NCBI RefSeq assembly: GCF_900215215.1
Contig: NZ_OBDR01000001.1
Coordinates: forward strand, 186,001-250,000
Direction: 5' to 3'
DNA: 64,000 nucleotides
Source of the DNA: Methanohalophilus euhalobius
GTDB taxonomy: Archaea > Halobacteriota > Methanosarcinia > Methanosarcinales > Methanosarcinaceae
Positions 1-8,342 of the stretch are shown piece after piece (positions within the stretch are counted from its first letter, which is position 1; the number at the start of each line of letters is the position of its first letter). The notes under the pieces were generated by a model that saw nothing but the letters and a program-made list of their open reading frames with translations, had not been told where the DNA came from and did no database searches. Made by a program: the position numbers and the translations under genes.

Positions 1-1
1 T

Positions 2-91
2 GGGGAAGTAAAAGAAAAACTGGTAGGCAATACCACAAAAGATAAACTTAGAGCATCAATCGAAGAGGTATTCAAAATCAAATCTGAATGA
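2..91 (+). CDS. Thioredoxin-like protein, C-terminal tail (partial)
   Basis: An open frame enters from the left edge and stops at TGA 89-91. The 29 visible residues contain VKEKLVGNTTKDKL and an amphipathic final helix, which resembles the last strand and helix of small thioredoxins and glutaredoxins. The next gene encodes ferredoxin:thioredoxin reductase, 16 bases downstream, which is the expected partner. The catalytic CxxC lies outside the window, so the family call rests on context and a weak tail similarity. Confidence 0.45.
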   Translation, partial: GEVKEKLVGNTTKDKLRASIEEVFKIKSE

Positions 92-107
92 TTAAGGTGA
101 AAAAACT

Positions 108-428
108 ATGGTCAGTCAAGAAGACAAAGCAAAAACAAAAAACTGGGTTACTAAATATGCTCAAAAGAAAGGATACAAACTAAACCCCGATCCTGAAATG
201 CTGGATCTGGTAATTGAGGGGCTGGCGAACAACAAAATAAAGTACGGCAAAGGTTACTGTCCCTGCAGAATACCTTCAGGGGATAAGAAGGAAGACAGGA
301 AAATAATATGTCCCTGCATCTACCATAAGGATGAAATTGCAGTTGATGGTTCATGTCACTGTGATCTGTTCTTCCAAAACGAAGACAATGGTATAAAAGA
401 AGAGCAACAAAATGATTCAGAAGACTAA
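108..428 (+). CDS. ftrB: Ferredoxin:thioredoxin reductase, catalytic beta subunit
   Basis: A 106-residue cytoplasmic enzyme that passes electrons from reduced ferredoxin through a [4Fe-4S] cluster to a thioredoxin disulfide. The six family cysteines occur as three C-x-C pairs: C51/C53 (CPC), C68/C70 (CPC) and C83/C85 (CHC), which hold the cluster and the redox-active disulfide. It follows the tail of a thioredoxin-like gene and precedes Fe-S and Fwd genes on the same strand, so they are probably co-transcribed. Spacing between the second and third pair is a little longer than in plant FTR. The family is confident; the thioredoxin partner is inferred. Confidence 0.88.
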   Translation: MVSQEDKAKTKNWVTKYAQKKGYKLNPDPEMLDLVIEGLANNKIKYGKGYCPCRIPSGDKKEDRKIICPCIYHKDEIAVDGSCHCDLFFQNEDNGIKEEQQNDSED

Positions 429-460
429 GATTTCCTTTTGTCCTCCAGAGTGGTGAAACA

Positions 461-922
461 ATGGCCAATGCGATGGAGATATACCAGCTTCTCCCGAAGA
501 CTAACTGCAAGAAATGTGGCAAATCCTCATGTATGGCCTTTGCTGCAGCCTTGCTTTCCAGGGAGAATAAACTTGATGAATGTACTCCGATGCTGGAAGA
601 GGAAAAATACAGTGAAAATTACACAAAACTTAAAGGTCTGATTTCACCTGCAGAAGAGGCGTCAGAAACCGGCATGATTGTACATGAGGAGCTATGCATA
701 GGTTGTGGCAATTGTGTTGTCGCCTGTCCTGTAAATGTCGCAGAAGACCCAAAAGGTGCAGGTAGTGGAAACGCACCTACTAACGAAAGGGTAATCCTGA
801 AAGTTGAAGACGGTGTTGTACGTCTATCCAATGTGGAAGATTGCCGCAGATTCGGAGAGAATAAAATACTTTGTAGCGGTTGCATAGTTACCTGCCCCAC
901 AAAAGCAATTGAATTTGTCTGA
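461..922 (+). CDS. Polyferredoxin-type Fe-S protein of the fwd cluster (FwdG-like)
   Basis: A 153-residue protein expected to carry electrons to formylmethanofuran dehydrogenase. Residues 16-41 form a PF04060-type Fe-S motif (C16, C19, C24, C41) like that in the ACDS gamma subunit. C79/C82/C85/C89 are a classical CxxCxxCxxxCP ferredoxin motif. C128, C138, C141 and C145 supply a further cluster. It ends inside the fwdB ribosome-binding region, which implies translational coupling to fwdB. In Methanosarcina a protein of this kind precedes fwdB and is called FwdG, and I infer the same role here. An overlapping longer frame from 438 is in a different phase and was not used. Confidence 0.8.
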   Translation: MANAMEIYQLLPKTNCKKCGKSSCMAFAAALLSRENKLDECTPMLEEEKYSENYTKLKGLISPAEEASETGMIVHEELCIGCGNCVVACPVNVAEDPKGAGSGNAPTNERVILKVEDGVVRLSNVEDCRRFGENKILCSGCIVTCPTKAIEFV

Positions 923-938
923 TTTTAGGAGGGAGCCT

Positions 939-2180
939 TTGGAAAGAGAATACCATGTTTGTACAGGATGCGCTCTTTTGTGTGACGATATAGAACTGAG
1001 GGAAGAAGAAAACAAGACCATTATAGATAGTGCCTGTCGCAAAGGGGTTGCGTGGATAAAAAATTGCCAGCATCCTCTAGAGTGTACTGTGGATGCAAAA
1101 GATGCCACATCTCAGGATGCAATTGAAAAGGCAGCTGAAATTCTGAAAAGTGCCAAAAATCCCCTCATATTTGGTATGGGAAATTCGAGTCTTAAAGCCC
1201 AGGAAAAAGCCATTGAACTGGCAAAAAAATCCAATGCCTGCATTGATGACACCTCATCGTTCTGCCAGGGTCCTTTTGTTGAAGCAATTCTCAATGATAA
1301 AATCAAAAGTTGTACACTGGATGAAGTAAGGGACAAGGCTGATGTAATTGTATACTGGGGATGTGATCCTTCAAATTCCCATCCCAGACATCTTTCTAAA
1401 TATTCTTATTTTCCCAGGGGAAGAATGCGCCAGAGGGGGTGGGAAGAAGACAGGACGGCAATAGCAATTGATGTACGCAAATCGGATACAGCAATAATAT
1501 GTGAAGATAATTTTTACCGGATTCCTCCAAAAGCAGACGCCGAATTTGCCCGGGCTCTGACAGAAGCCCTATCAGGAAAAGTACCGAAAGTAACCTTTGG
1601 TATGAAACCAAAAGAAATTCTTGAACTTGCAAACGTGCTGAAAAAAGCAGAATTCGGTGTGATATTTGCAGGATTGGGGCTGGTTTATTCCATGCACGAC
1701 CTATCACCCATGGAAGATCTTCTGGAAGCCCTGAACAAGAAGACAGACTTCCATTTGATGCCTATGGTCGGGCAGTATAACATGCGTGGCTTCAACCATA
1801 CCCTGTTTGACCAAACAGGCTATATTAACAGGGTAAGTTTTGATGGGGAAGATATAGGTCATGGGCCCCAATACTCAGTTGTGGAGGTATTGAAAGAGAA
1901 AAGAGTAGACGCTGCCCTTATCATCGGTTCAGACCCCCTTTCCAGCCTGCCCGGGAGTATAGCTGCAAATCTCAAAGAAATCCCAACCATTGTAATTGAC
2001 CCCTGTAAGACCTTCACTTCCCAGATTGCAAATGTGACAATCCCGTCGGCCGTTACTGGTGTGGAATGTAAAGGGGAAGCAATTCGGATGGATGGGGTCA
2101 AAGTCGAACTAACACAAATGAGAAAATCGGATAAAATGGCCGATGCAGATATCATTGAAAAAATAATGGAGGCCATATGA
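939..2180 (+). CDS. fwdB: Formylmethanofuran dehydrogenase subunit B
   Basis: Catalytic molybdopterin subunit of Fwd, which reduces CO2 to formylmethanofuran, or oxidises the formyl group when methyl compounds are disproportionated. The N-terminal [4Fe-4S] site is C8, C11, C15 and C33. Cys109 in the motif SSFCQGPF is the metal ligand; it is encoded by TGC at 1263-1265, so this is the Cys form and not the selenocysteine form. I chose TTG 939 because AGGAGG lies six bases upstream (927-932). The longer TTG at 909 lacks such a site and would overlap the previous gene. It overlaps fwdD by ATGA. FwdA and FwdC are not in the window. Confidence 0.93.
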   Translation: MEREYHVCTGCALLCDDIELREEENKTIIDSACRKGVAWIKNCQHPLECTVDAKDATSQDAIEKAAEILKSAKNPLIFGMGNSSLKAQEKAIELAKKSNACIDDTSSFCQGPFVEAILNDKIKSCTLDEVRDKADVIVYWGCDPSNSHPRHLSKYSYFPRGRMRQRGWEEDRTAIAIDVRKSDTAIICEDNFYRIPPKADAEFARALTEALSGKVPKVTFGMKPKEILELANVLKKAEFGVIFAGLGLVYSMHDLSPMEDLLEALNKKTDFHLMPMVGQYNMRGFNHTLFDQTGYINRVSFDGEDIGHGPQYSVVEVLKEKRVDAALIIGSDPLSSLPGSIAANLKEIPTIVIDPCKTFTSQIANVTIPSAVTGVECKGEAIRMDGVKVELTQMRKSDKMADADIIEKIMEAI

Positions 2181-2575
2181 TGGGTTTTGATCAGTTCCTT
2201 TCATCTCCTGAAATGGAAATCCTCATTATCACTCATCGTGATATCTTCCAGAGTGCAGCAAATAGTGATAGCCGTTTCTCAGATGATTATGCAAACCTTA
2301 CAGCAATAATCCGGCTTGATAAACAGGACATGAAAAAAGCTGGACTGAAGGAAGGAAATCTTGTAACTATTGAAAATAGTGCAGGGAAAGTAGTTGTAAA
2401 AGCCCTCCAATCCACCTATGAAGAACCACATCCTGGCACCGCTTATATGGTAAACGGACCCTGGGTAAATGCACTTGTATCTGCTGAAACAAGCGGTACG
2501 GGAGTACCTGCATTCAAATATATAGAAGCAAAAATGAAAAAATCAAAGGAAAGTTCAATTACTTCCTTTGAATAA
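2177..2575 (+). CDS. fwdD: Formylmethanofuran dehydrogenase subunit D
   Basis: A 132-residue molybdopterin-dinucleotide-binding domain (C-terminal domain of the DMSO-reductase family). It is a separate subunit in Fwd and closes the cofactor site of FwdB. The beta-rich core runs from about residue 15 (ILIITHRDIFQ) to VNGPWVNALVSAETSGTGVP near residue 110, a typical FwdD signature. The start overlaps the fwdB stop as ATGA, so translation is coupled. It ends one base before the convergent marker 8 gene, leaving no intergenic terminator. Confidence 0.92.
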   Translation: MMGFDQFLSSPEMEILIITHRDIFQSAANSDSRFSDDYANLTAIIRLDKQDMKKAGLKEGNLVTIENSAGKVVVKALQSTYEEPHPGTAYMVNGPWVNALVSAETSGTGVPAFKYIEAKMKKSKESSITSFE

Positions 2576-2576
2576 T

Positions 2577-3425
2577 TCAAACCAGTTCCCGGGGCTGTTT
2601 ATGTTCCGGTAACACCGGCAGGGGCATTGTATTTATAAGGACAGGGGATTCCACTTCCTTTGCCCTTTCAAGCAGCATTTCCTTACCCTTTTGTGTTAAT
2701 GCAAAAAGCGGTACTGCCGTGCCTACCTGTGCAAGGGGTTTAATTAATTCCCGTATCTGGCGGGAAGCACACCCTGTCGTAATGTCCACATGCTGGAAAA
2801 GTTCCATTGCTTCCTCTTTTCCCAGACCTGTGGTATGTGCCGCAACGATAAGCAGGTCCAATTCACCTTCAGCTTCAAGTTGTCTCAGGCGTGCTGCATT
2901 TTCGGAATGGACCACAGTGACTGCAATTCTCCTGTAGCCCAGTTTAGCTGCTTTCAGCACACCACCCTCCGGGTTTATTTCAGCAGTTGATGGATCCAGT
3001 ACAATTCCGCCCTTTTCTGCTATACCATTAATTACAGCATCAATGGGTTCTGTTTCAATCAGTCCTGAGATACGGGCACCCATTCCCTGTACAAGTTTAG
3101 GGTTGTTTGTGATCACAGTGCCCGCTCCATCGCACACGGTGACAGTAGTATCAAGCATATCCCGATTCAGGCCGGTCATCATGACTTCAGAAGCACCGAA
3201 TCCTACGAATACATCCTGCTCCAGTTTCCTTTCGGATGTGAAAAGACCAAAATCCTTTATCCGATATTCCATATTTTTCCGCGCAGCTTCTGGAGTAATT
3301 TCCTTGATTCCATGCACCTTATCAAAAATGGGACACCATTTCACGGTAGGTTCCCCAACCTCGATAACTTTGCCATTCTTTACAACAATCCGGGTCTTTC
3401 CCAACAATTCCATTACATGTGGCAT
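2577..3425 (-). CDS. Methanogenesis marker protein 8 (DUF2099)
   Basis: Member of the methanogenesis marker 8 family, found in methanogens and of unproven function. Family features are the N-terminal HVMELLGKTRIVVKNGKV, a glycine-rich stretch VCDGAGTVIT, and GCASRQIREL near residue 230. I start at ATG 3425 (MPHVMELLGK), which matches the usual N-terminus and has AAAGGATG upstream. The open frame extends to a GTG at 3455 and would then overlap the ligase stop. The gene sits directly behind the phenylacetate-CoA ligase-like gene on the same strand and is probably in one operon with it. Confidence 0.85.
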   Translation of the reverse strand: MPHVMELLGKTRIVVKNGKVIEVGEPTVKWCPIFDKVHGIKEITPEAARKNMEYRIKDFGLFTSERKLEQDVFVGFGASEVMMTGLNRDMLDTTVTVCDGAGTVITNNPKLVQGMGARISGLIETEPIDAVINGIAEKGGIVLDPSTAEINPEGGVLKAAKLGYRRIAVTVVHSENAARLRQLEAEGELDLLIVAAHTTGLGKEEAMELFQHVDITTGCASRQIRELIKPLAQVGTAVPLFALTQKGKEMLLERAKEVESPVLINTMPLPVLPEHKQPRELV

Positions 3426-3441
3426 ATGTTTAAACATCCTT

Positions 3442-4746
3442 TTAGAGTGCTTCACGATGATCGACTACACGTTTTGCTTTTCCGGTGGTGCGAGGAATAG
3501 TACCTTTTTCCGCAAGATCAACATTGGTGCGTATATTCAGTACACTTTTAAGTTCATTTTCGACATGTTTTTTAACAGCAGCCAGATCTTTCAGTTCCCC
3601 TGTAAAAGCATTATCGGATAGTTCCACCCTGACAGTAATTTCATCCATTTTATGTGCATTACGTTTGAGCAGTATCTGGAATTGATCGGTAATCTCATTA
3701 ATACCCACAAGCACATCCTCAATCTGGGATGGGAACACATTAATCCCGCGTACGATTAACATATCATCTGCCCGGCCCATTATACGGGAAATTCGGGTGC
3801 TTGTTCTTCCGCATGCACATTCGGATTCAAGCAGTCGGGTAATATCACCTGTATGATAGCGTATTACAGGAAAGGCTTCCTTGGTGAGGGATGTCAGGAC
3901 AAGTTCACCTTTTTCCCCCTCGGACACCTGTTCCCCATTTAAATCCAGTACCTCTACAAGGAAATGGTCATCCCATATATGTAACCCATCCTGCTCTTCA
4001 CACTCAAAAGCAACCCCGGGACCGATAAGTTCAGATAGACCATAGGAATCATAAGCCTTCATTCCAAAGACATCCTCAATATCTTTTCGTGTGTTGGATG
4101 ACCAGGGTTCTCCTCCAAAGGTGCCTATACGTAATGAAAGTTTATCCAGAATATCCATCTCTTCTGCGGTTTCAGCAAGATAAAGAGCATAAGAAGGAGT
4201 ACAATTAATTGCAGTTACTCCAAAATCCTGCATCATTTCAAGTTGCCTGGCAGTATTGCCGGTACCCGCAGGGACGGTCATTGCACCAAGTCTTTCAGCA
4301 CCGTTATGGAAGCCAAGCCCTCCGGTGAAAAGTCCATAATTCAGGGAATTCTGGAAAACATCATCCGGTCCAACTCCTACCATTTTGAGATCACGGGCCA
4401 TCATGTCTGCCCATGTACGAATATCATTTTCTGTATATCCGACAACCGTGGGTTTTCCACTGGTTCCAGAGGATGCATGAATACGGACTACATCTTTGTT
4501 AGGAGTTGCGAAAAGTCCGAAAGGATAGTTGGCACGGAGATCGGATTTTTTTGTGATGGGAAGATTTGTGATATCATCAACTGTATTGATATTTTCAGGG
4601 CAGACATCAAGTGCTTTAAATTTGTCTTTGTAGAAAGGAACGTTTCCATAGACGTTTGCAGCCGTTTTTTTTAGTCGTTTTAACTGTAATTGGCGCATTT
4701 CATCTTTTTGCATGGTTTCATATTCTGGCTGCCAGTATTTCATCAC
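3442..4746 (-). CDS. Phenylacetate-CoA ligase family protein (adenylate-forming)
   Basis: A 434-residue acyl-CoA ligase of the PaaK type, which activates a carboxylic acid through an acyl-AMP intermediate. The P-loop-like motif SSGTSGKPTVVGYT lies near residue 92. AYDSYGLSELIGPG and YHTGDITRL are the downstream adenylation motifs, and the C-terminal AMP-binding lid begins near GRADDMLIVRGINVFPSQIE. Length matches the family. In methanogens such enzymes probably activate aryl acids for amino-acid salvage (indolepyruvate oxidoreductase route), but the substrate cannot be read from the sequence. It overlaps or abuts marker 8. Confidence 0.87.
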   Translation of the reverse strand: MMKYWQPEYETMQKDEMRQLQLKRLKKTAANVYGNVPFYKDKFKALDVCPENINTVDDITNLPITKKSDLRANYPFGLFATPNKDVVRIHASSGTSGKPTVVGYTENDIRTWADMMARDLKMVGVGPDDVFQNSLNYGLFTGGLGFHNGAERLGAMTVPAGTGNTARQLEMMQDFGVTAINCTPSYALYLAETAEEMDILDKLSLRIGTFGGEPWSSNTRKDIEDVFGMKAYDSYGLSELIGPGVAFECEEQDGLHIWDDHFLVEVLDLNGEQVSEGEKGELVLTSLTKEAFPVIRYHTGDITRLLESECACGRTSTRISRIMGRADDMLIVRGINVFPSQIEDVLVGINEITDQFQILLKRNAHKMDEITVRVELSDNAFTGELKDLAAVKKHVENELKSVLNIRTNVDLAEKGTIPRTTGKAKRVVDHREAL

Positions 4747-4915
4747 AGGATCACCTTTTCGTTTTTGATTGGATTCAATATTTATAAAGATTTACCATGT
4801 AAAATTTGCAAATTTAACGGTATTATGATACTGGTAATTTTCTTTTATGAATTCAGTTATATAAATCAAATAAGAAAGGAGAAAAATGTTACAGAGAATT
4901 ACATGATGGCAGCCT

Positions 4916-5006
4916 GTGAACCTATTCTTTGGGCACTCCTTATCCAATCAGGTAATCTATGTGTGAATTTCCTGCAGACTTCATCCAATCTGCTTAATTA
5001 GATAAA
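4916..5006. repeat. Possible decayed copy of the IS200/IS605-type short element
   Basis: The end motif CTGCTTAATTAGATAAA (4990-5006) is identical to the left end of the TnpB element at 9869-9885, and GTGAAC at 4916 matches its right-end start. The interior is degenerate, so this may be a short relic or a chance end match. It lies between the divergent ligase and MFS genes. The remaining intergenic DNA (4747-5080) holds AT-rich promoter sequence, with two tandem ATAAAGATAT boxes at about 5030-5075 just ahead of the MFS gene. Confidence 0.3.
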
Positions 5007-5080
5007 CATTTTGTACTCCGGAAATCTATAAAGATATATTCCCTTTAATAGATAACCCATAAAGATATCCGGATCATGTC

Positions 5081-6280
5081 ATGAAAGAAAACCAGCACTC
5101 TATTGACAGACAACTCTACATCCTGTCTTTTTCCAAGGTATTTAAAGATCTGGCAACAGGTATGCTACTGTTTTTTATACCTCTATATGCGGCCCGGCTT
5201 GATGCAGGAATAATAGCAGAGATGCCTGCAGTACTGAAAGCCGGGATTGCAACTGCAGCTTTTGGAATTGCAAATTCAATATCCCAGCCTTTTATGGGCC
5301 GCTTGAGTGACCGACTCAACAGGAGAAAGGATTTTCTTGTTGTGGGATATGTCATTTATACCCTTCTCTGTTTATCCTATCCCTATACTTCCTCACTTGA
5401 GAGCCTGACAGTACTGCGTGTTATACAGGGAATTGCCATTGGAGCTACAGTTCCTGCGATTGTAGCAATGGTTACCCACCTTTCCACTTCATCTGTAAGG
5501 GGCCAGGCAATCGGGATATACTCAAGCCTGAGGGGTTTTGCTTTCGGGATAGGTTCCATCATCGCCGGAGGAATACTGGCGATATCAAACTTTGATGTTG
5601 GATTCTATATATGTGGATTTCTTGTACTTGCAACTTTGTTATTGGTACAATTTTTCGTAAAAGAAACAGCACCCCCACCACAACCCGAAGAACCAAAAAC
5701 GGCGGACCATGCAAACCAGAAGGAGTACTATGTCCTTGCAGTTGCAATTTTCATGATGATGGTGGGAATTACCATCGTCCTTTCCCTTCTACCGGCCTAC
5801 CAGCAGAGGCTTCAGACAGGGGAGTTTTTCCTCAGCCTGGCAGTTTCAGCCTATGTAATATCCCGTATTGTTTTCCAGACACCAATGGGAATTCTGTCCG
5901 ATCGCATAGAACGCAAATGGATAATTATCTCAGGTATTGCAGTAAATGCCCTGATTGTTGTCGGATTGGGACATGTAATACATATTGAAGAGCTAATAAT
6001 ACTGCGAATAATGCAGGGAATCTCAATGGCCGCAGTCGAAACGCCCTTGATGGCTTTGGCAGTGGATATGACAGGCGGGCATTCAACAGGCAGTCGGATA
6101 AGCGTAATAACAGGTGCACAGGCGGCAGGTATGGCAACCGGACCCCTGTTTGGAGGAATACTGGCCGGCTATGTATCCTTCGAAACACCATTCCATATAT
6201 GTGCGATATTGATATTGGCTTCGGGGGTTTTAATACTGAAAGGGGTCCATACAGAAAACATTAGAGAAAGGACGCCATAA
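5081..6280 (+). CDS. Major facilitator superfamily transporter
   Basis: A 399-residue inner-membrane carrier with about twelve hydrophobic segments in two halves. The loop-2 signature of the family appears as GRLSDRLNRRKDF (about residues 74-86) and is echoed in the second half as GILSDRIERKWI (about 270-281), the internal duplication typical of MFS proteins. A hydrophilic central loop with several prolines (TAPPPQPEEP, about 195-204) separates the halves. No neighbour indicates the substrate; drug or metabolite efflux is the generic guess. It has its own promoter region and is not in an obvious operon. Confidence 0.88.
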   Translation: MKENQHSIDRQLYILSFSKVFKDLATGMLLFFIPLYAARLDAGIIAEMPAVLKAGIATAAFGIANSISQPFMGRLSDRLNRRKDFLVVGYVIYTLLCLSYPYTSSLESLTVLRVIQGIAIGATVPAIVAMVTHLSTSSVRGQAIGIYSSLRGFAFGIGSIIAGGILAISNFDVGFYICGFLVLATLLLVQFFVKETAPPPQPEEPKTADHANQKEYYVLAVAIFMMMVGITIVLSLLPAYQQRLQTGEFFLSLAVSAYVISRIVFQTPMGILSDRIERKWIIISGIAVNALIVVGLGHVIHIEELIILRIMQGISMAAVETPLMALAVDMTGGHSTGSRISVITGAQAAGMATGPLFGGILAGYVSFETPFHICAILILASGVLILKGVHTENIRERTP

Positions 6281-6359
6281 TAAACTAATTTTCCACATAG
6301 CCTTATATAATCAGACAAACAAAGTTATAGACATATCTAATATACTGGAGGAAAAGTAA

Positions 6360-6539
6360 ATGGTATTAGAACAAATATGGGGAATCGTGACCTTACTGGC
6401 TACCATATGGGTAATATACGATGTATTTACCAATAATAGAAGACTTAGTACCATGATGAAAGTCATATGGGTAGTAGCTGCATTGTTGTTTGGTGTACTT
6501 GGAGCTATAGCTTACTATTTCATTGGCAAAAAACGATGA
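6360..6539 (+). CDS. Small two-helix membrane protein, PLDc_N-like
   Basis: A 59-residue protein starting at ATG 6360 with GGAGG at 6347-6351. It has two hydrophobic helices (about residues 6-20 and 33-52) joined by VFTNNRRLSTMMKVIWV and ends in GKKR. This matches the short 'phospholipase D-nuclease N-terminal' membrane domain that occurs alone in many methanogens; it has no catalytic residues. The function is unknown. It is expressed independently between the MFS gene and a hypothetical gene. Confidence 0.72.
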   Translation: MVLEQIWGIVTLLATIWVIYDVFTNNRRLSTMMKVIWVVAALLFGVLGAIAYYFIGKKR

Positions 6540-6645
6540 TTATCAGATAATATCGCTTACTTGCTAAAATGATATTTTCATTATTAATTATTCTTAAAAA
6601 ACTATATTTAGTTGAAAGGATGTGTACCGTTCAGGGTTCATCAAC

Positions 6646-6966
6646 ATGGTATGGATTAAAGTAAAAGAGGGTAAATACCTGGCTTCTGACAAGATCAGGA
6701 CAATATATAAAAAAGTAGAAGGAAGCAATGCACGATTCCTGAGAATATATTGCGACCAGACAATAATATATACAAATGATTTGCACAGGGTGGTTAAAAG
6801 CAAAAAAATTCCTGAAGATGTCCTTCTGGATCCCGAGTATTACAAAAAATGCCAGGATGCGGATAAATTGATACAGCTGTTACTTCAGGAAATAGAAGAT
6901 GCCAAAAAAAGCGGTGATCTGATAATGGATTTGCAAACTATCCTGAAAAAGTATGATTATATCTGA
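6646..6966 (+). CDS. Hypothetical protein, charged, 106 aa
   Basis: I do not recognise this soluble, lysine- and isoleucine-rich protein. It begins MVWIKVKEGKYLASDKIRT and ends in a helical stretch (DADKLIQLLLQEIEDAKKSGD). The start is uncertain: ATG 6646 has only a weak upstream AGGG, and a GTG at 6622 would add eight residues. It is flanked by a small membrane protein gene and a convergent YihY gene, and nothing nearby suggests a role. Confidence 0.55.
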   Translation: MVWIKVKEGKYLASDKIRTIYKKVEGSNARFLRIYCDQTIIYTNDLHRVVKSKKIPEDVLLDPEYYKKCQDADKLIQLLLQEIEDAKKSGDLIMDLQTILKKYDYI

Positions 6967-6999
6967 TTTTCAGATGGCAAACATCTTGCTATCTCTTTT

Positions 7000-7845
7000 T
7001 TAGGCAGATTTGTTACTTTTGGCATTCTTTGAGCGTACATTGATCATCTCCACTACAAAGGTTACTGCTATGAATGAAAAATATACCCAGAGCAAAAATC
7101 CAATTATGGAACCTATGGCTCCGTAAACTGTGGTTATATTGCCATAAGACAGGTAAAAGGCTAAAAAATACTTGGCTATTGTAATCAGTAATACCGTAAA
7201 AAGTGAACCCTCCAGTACATATCTCATGCCGATTCTGGCCTCAGGCAACACTCTGTAAATATATATGAATAACACCAGGAGGATGAGGAAATTCGAAAAC
7301 GAACTGGCATATTGTATGATTTTCAGGTTAAAAGGGACCAGCTCATTCAGTAAACCATATCCCATCAGGAAAAATGCTTCAACGAATGTGTTCAATACCA
7401 GCAAAAAACCAACCACAAATACTCCTATCACAGACGCAAAACTTTTTTTCAGGAAATGATGCAACCAGTCAGATTCAGGACCGGGGAAACCCCACATATT
7501 ATCAATTATCTTCTTGAACTGCCTGAAAAGGTTACCACCGGCCCATACGAGGAGAAGGAAACTTATAGCTGCCCCGGCGGTAAGGGATGCAATATCGGGT
7601 ATCTGGTAAAGGAGACCTTCCACCAGATATATCAATGTCTCTCCTGCTACCAGATCGATGTAGCCGATTATGGCAGACTCCAGATGACGTGCCTTCAATA
7701 AATAACTCCCTACGGACACGGAGAACAAGAGTATAGCAGGCAGGCTTAGGATAAGATAGAATGAAAGAGCCGCACTGCTGGTTATACCGTCATCTTCATT
7801 CCACTGCATCAGTGTTTCCCTAAAAAGGCCGGATAGCACTTTCAT
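7000..7845 (-). CDS. YihY/BrkB family membrane protein
   Basis: A 281-residue integral membrane protein with six predicted helices and the family features SSAALSFYLILSLPAILLFS near residue 25, WAGGNLFRQFKKIIDNMWG near 105, and VYGAIGSIIGFLLWVYF near the end. The family was once called ribonuclease BN or virulence factor BrkB; both functions are doubtful and the real role is unknown. I start at ATG 7845 (MKVLSGLFRETL); the frame is open three codons further to a TTG. It is convergent with the hypothetical gene upstream. Confidence 0.85.
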   Translation of the reverse strand: MKVLSGLFRETLMQWNEDDGITSSAALSFYLILSLPAILLFSVSVGSYLLKARHLESAIIGYIDLVAGETLIYLVEGLLYQIPDIASLTAGAAISFLLLVWAGGNLFRQFKKIIDNMWGFPGPESDWLHHFLKKSFASVIGVFVVGFLLVLNTFVEAFFLMGYGLLNELVPFNLKIIQYASSFSNFLILLVLFIYIYRVLPEARIGMRYVLEGSLFTVLLITIAKYFLAFYLSYGNITTVYGAIGSIIGFLLWVYFSFIAVTFVVEMINVRSKNAKSNKSA

Positions 7846-8004
7846 TAATACCAAATTGGTTTACTGACGTATATATTTCGTTGTCCTGTATCCAAAAGAC
7901 AATTTCAACAAGAACTATGTGTTATGAAAAATCGTAAATATAATTTTATTGTAATCTATATATTTATTTATATCTTGTCAGTTTATATCATTATGGTGCG
8001 ATAT

Positions 8005-8044
8005 GAGCTGAATCCATTGAGTAATGGATTACCTTCTACAGCTC
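8005..8044 (+). promoter_or_regulatory. Nested hairpin in the 5' leader of the 8071 gene
   Basis: GAGCTG (8005-8010) pairs with CAGCTC (8039-8044). Enclosed between them is a perfect 8-bp hairpin, AATCCATT/AATGGATT (8011-8018 and 8023-8030) with loop GAGT. The structure ends 10 bases before the ribosome-binding site AAGGTGG (8055-8061). It could be a leader RNA structure affecting translation or stability, or a protein-binding cruciform. The rest of 7855-8070 is AT-rich promoter-like DNA. Confidence 0.4.
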
Positions 8045-8070
8045 AATAGAAGTAAAGGTGGTATGAGATT

Positions 8071-8342
8071 ATGAAACCAAAATTCAATTACTTATTGCAT
8101 TCATTGTCCTTATGACAATGTCCGTAGGCGGTGTTCTTGCCGGAGATGACTGCCAGAAAACGGTTACACTTTATGCAGGACAACATATAGACGTAGGAAT
8201 AGTAAACCTGTCGGAAATATGTGTAGATAACCAGCCGACCCTCAGAATAACCTATGAAGTGGACGAATCCTGGAGAATAACAGAAACTCATCCGGACGTA
8301 GCCAATAATCCGGTGTCATTTGCCGCATTTACAGCAGCCTGA
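8071..8342 (+). pseudogene. Small secreted protein gene, frameshifted in the signal peptide and chimeric at its 3' end
   Basis: A good Shine-Dalgarno (AAGGTGG, 8055-8061) precedes ATG 8071, whose frame closes after 14 codons. Shifting by one base at the A-run 8079-8082 restores a signal peptide (MKPK, then IQLLIAFIVLMTMSVGGVLA) followed by GDDCQKTVTLYAGQHIDVG, a beta-rich secreted domain. The frame then runs to TGA 8340-8342, but its last part is antisense to another truncated gene, so the original C-terminus is lost. A rescue start at ATG 8112 would leave only a short hydrophobic leader. I therefore call it broken, unless the A-run is a sequencing error. Confidence 0.5.

Noticed and set aside
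1260-1268. Selenocysteine in FwdB
   Set aside because: The active-site codon is TGC, an ordinary cysteine, and no in-frame TGA occurs in the gene.
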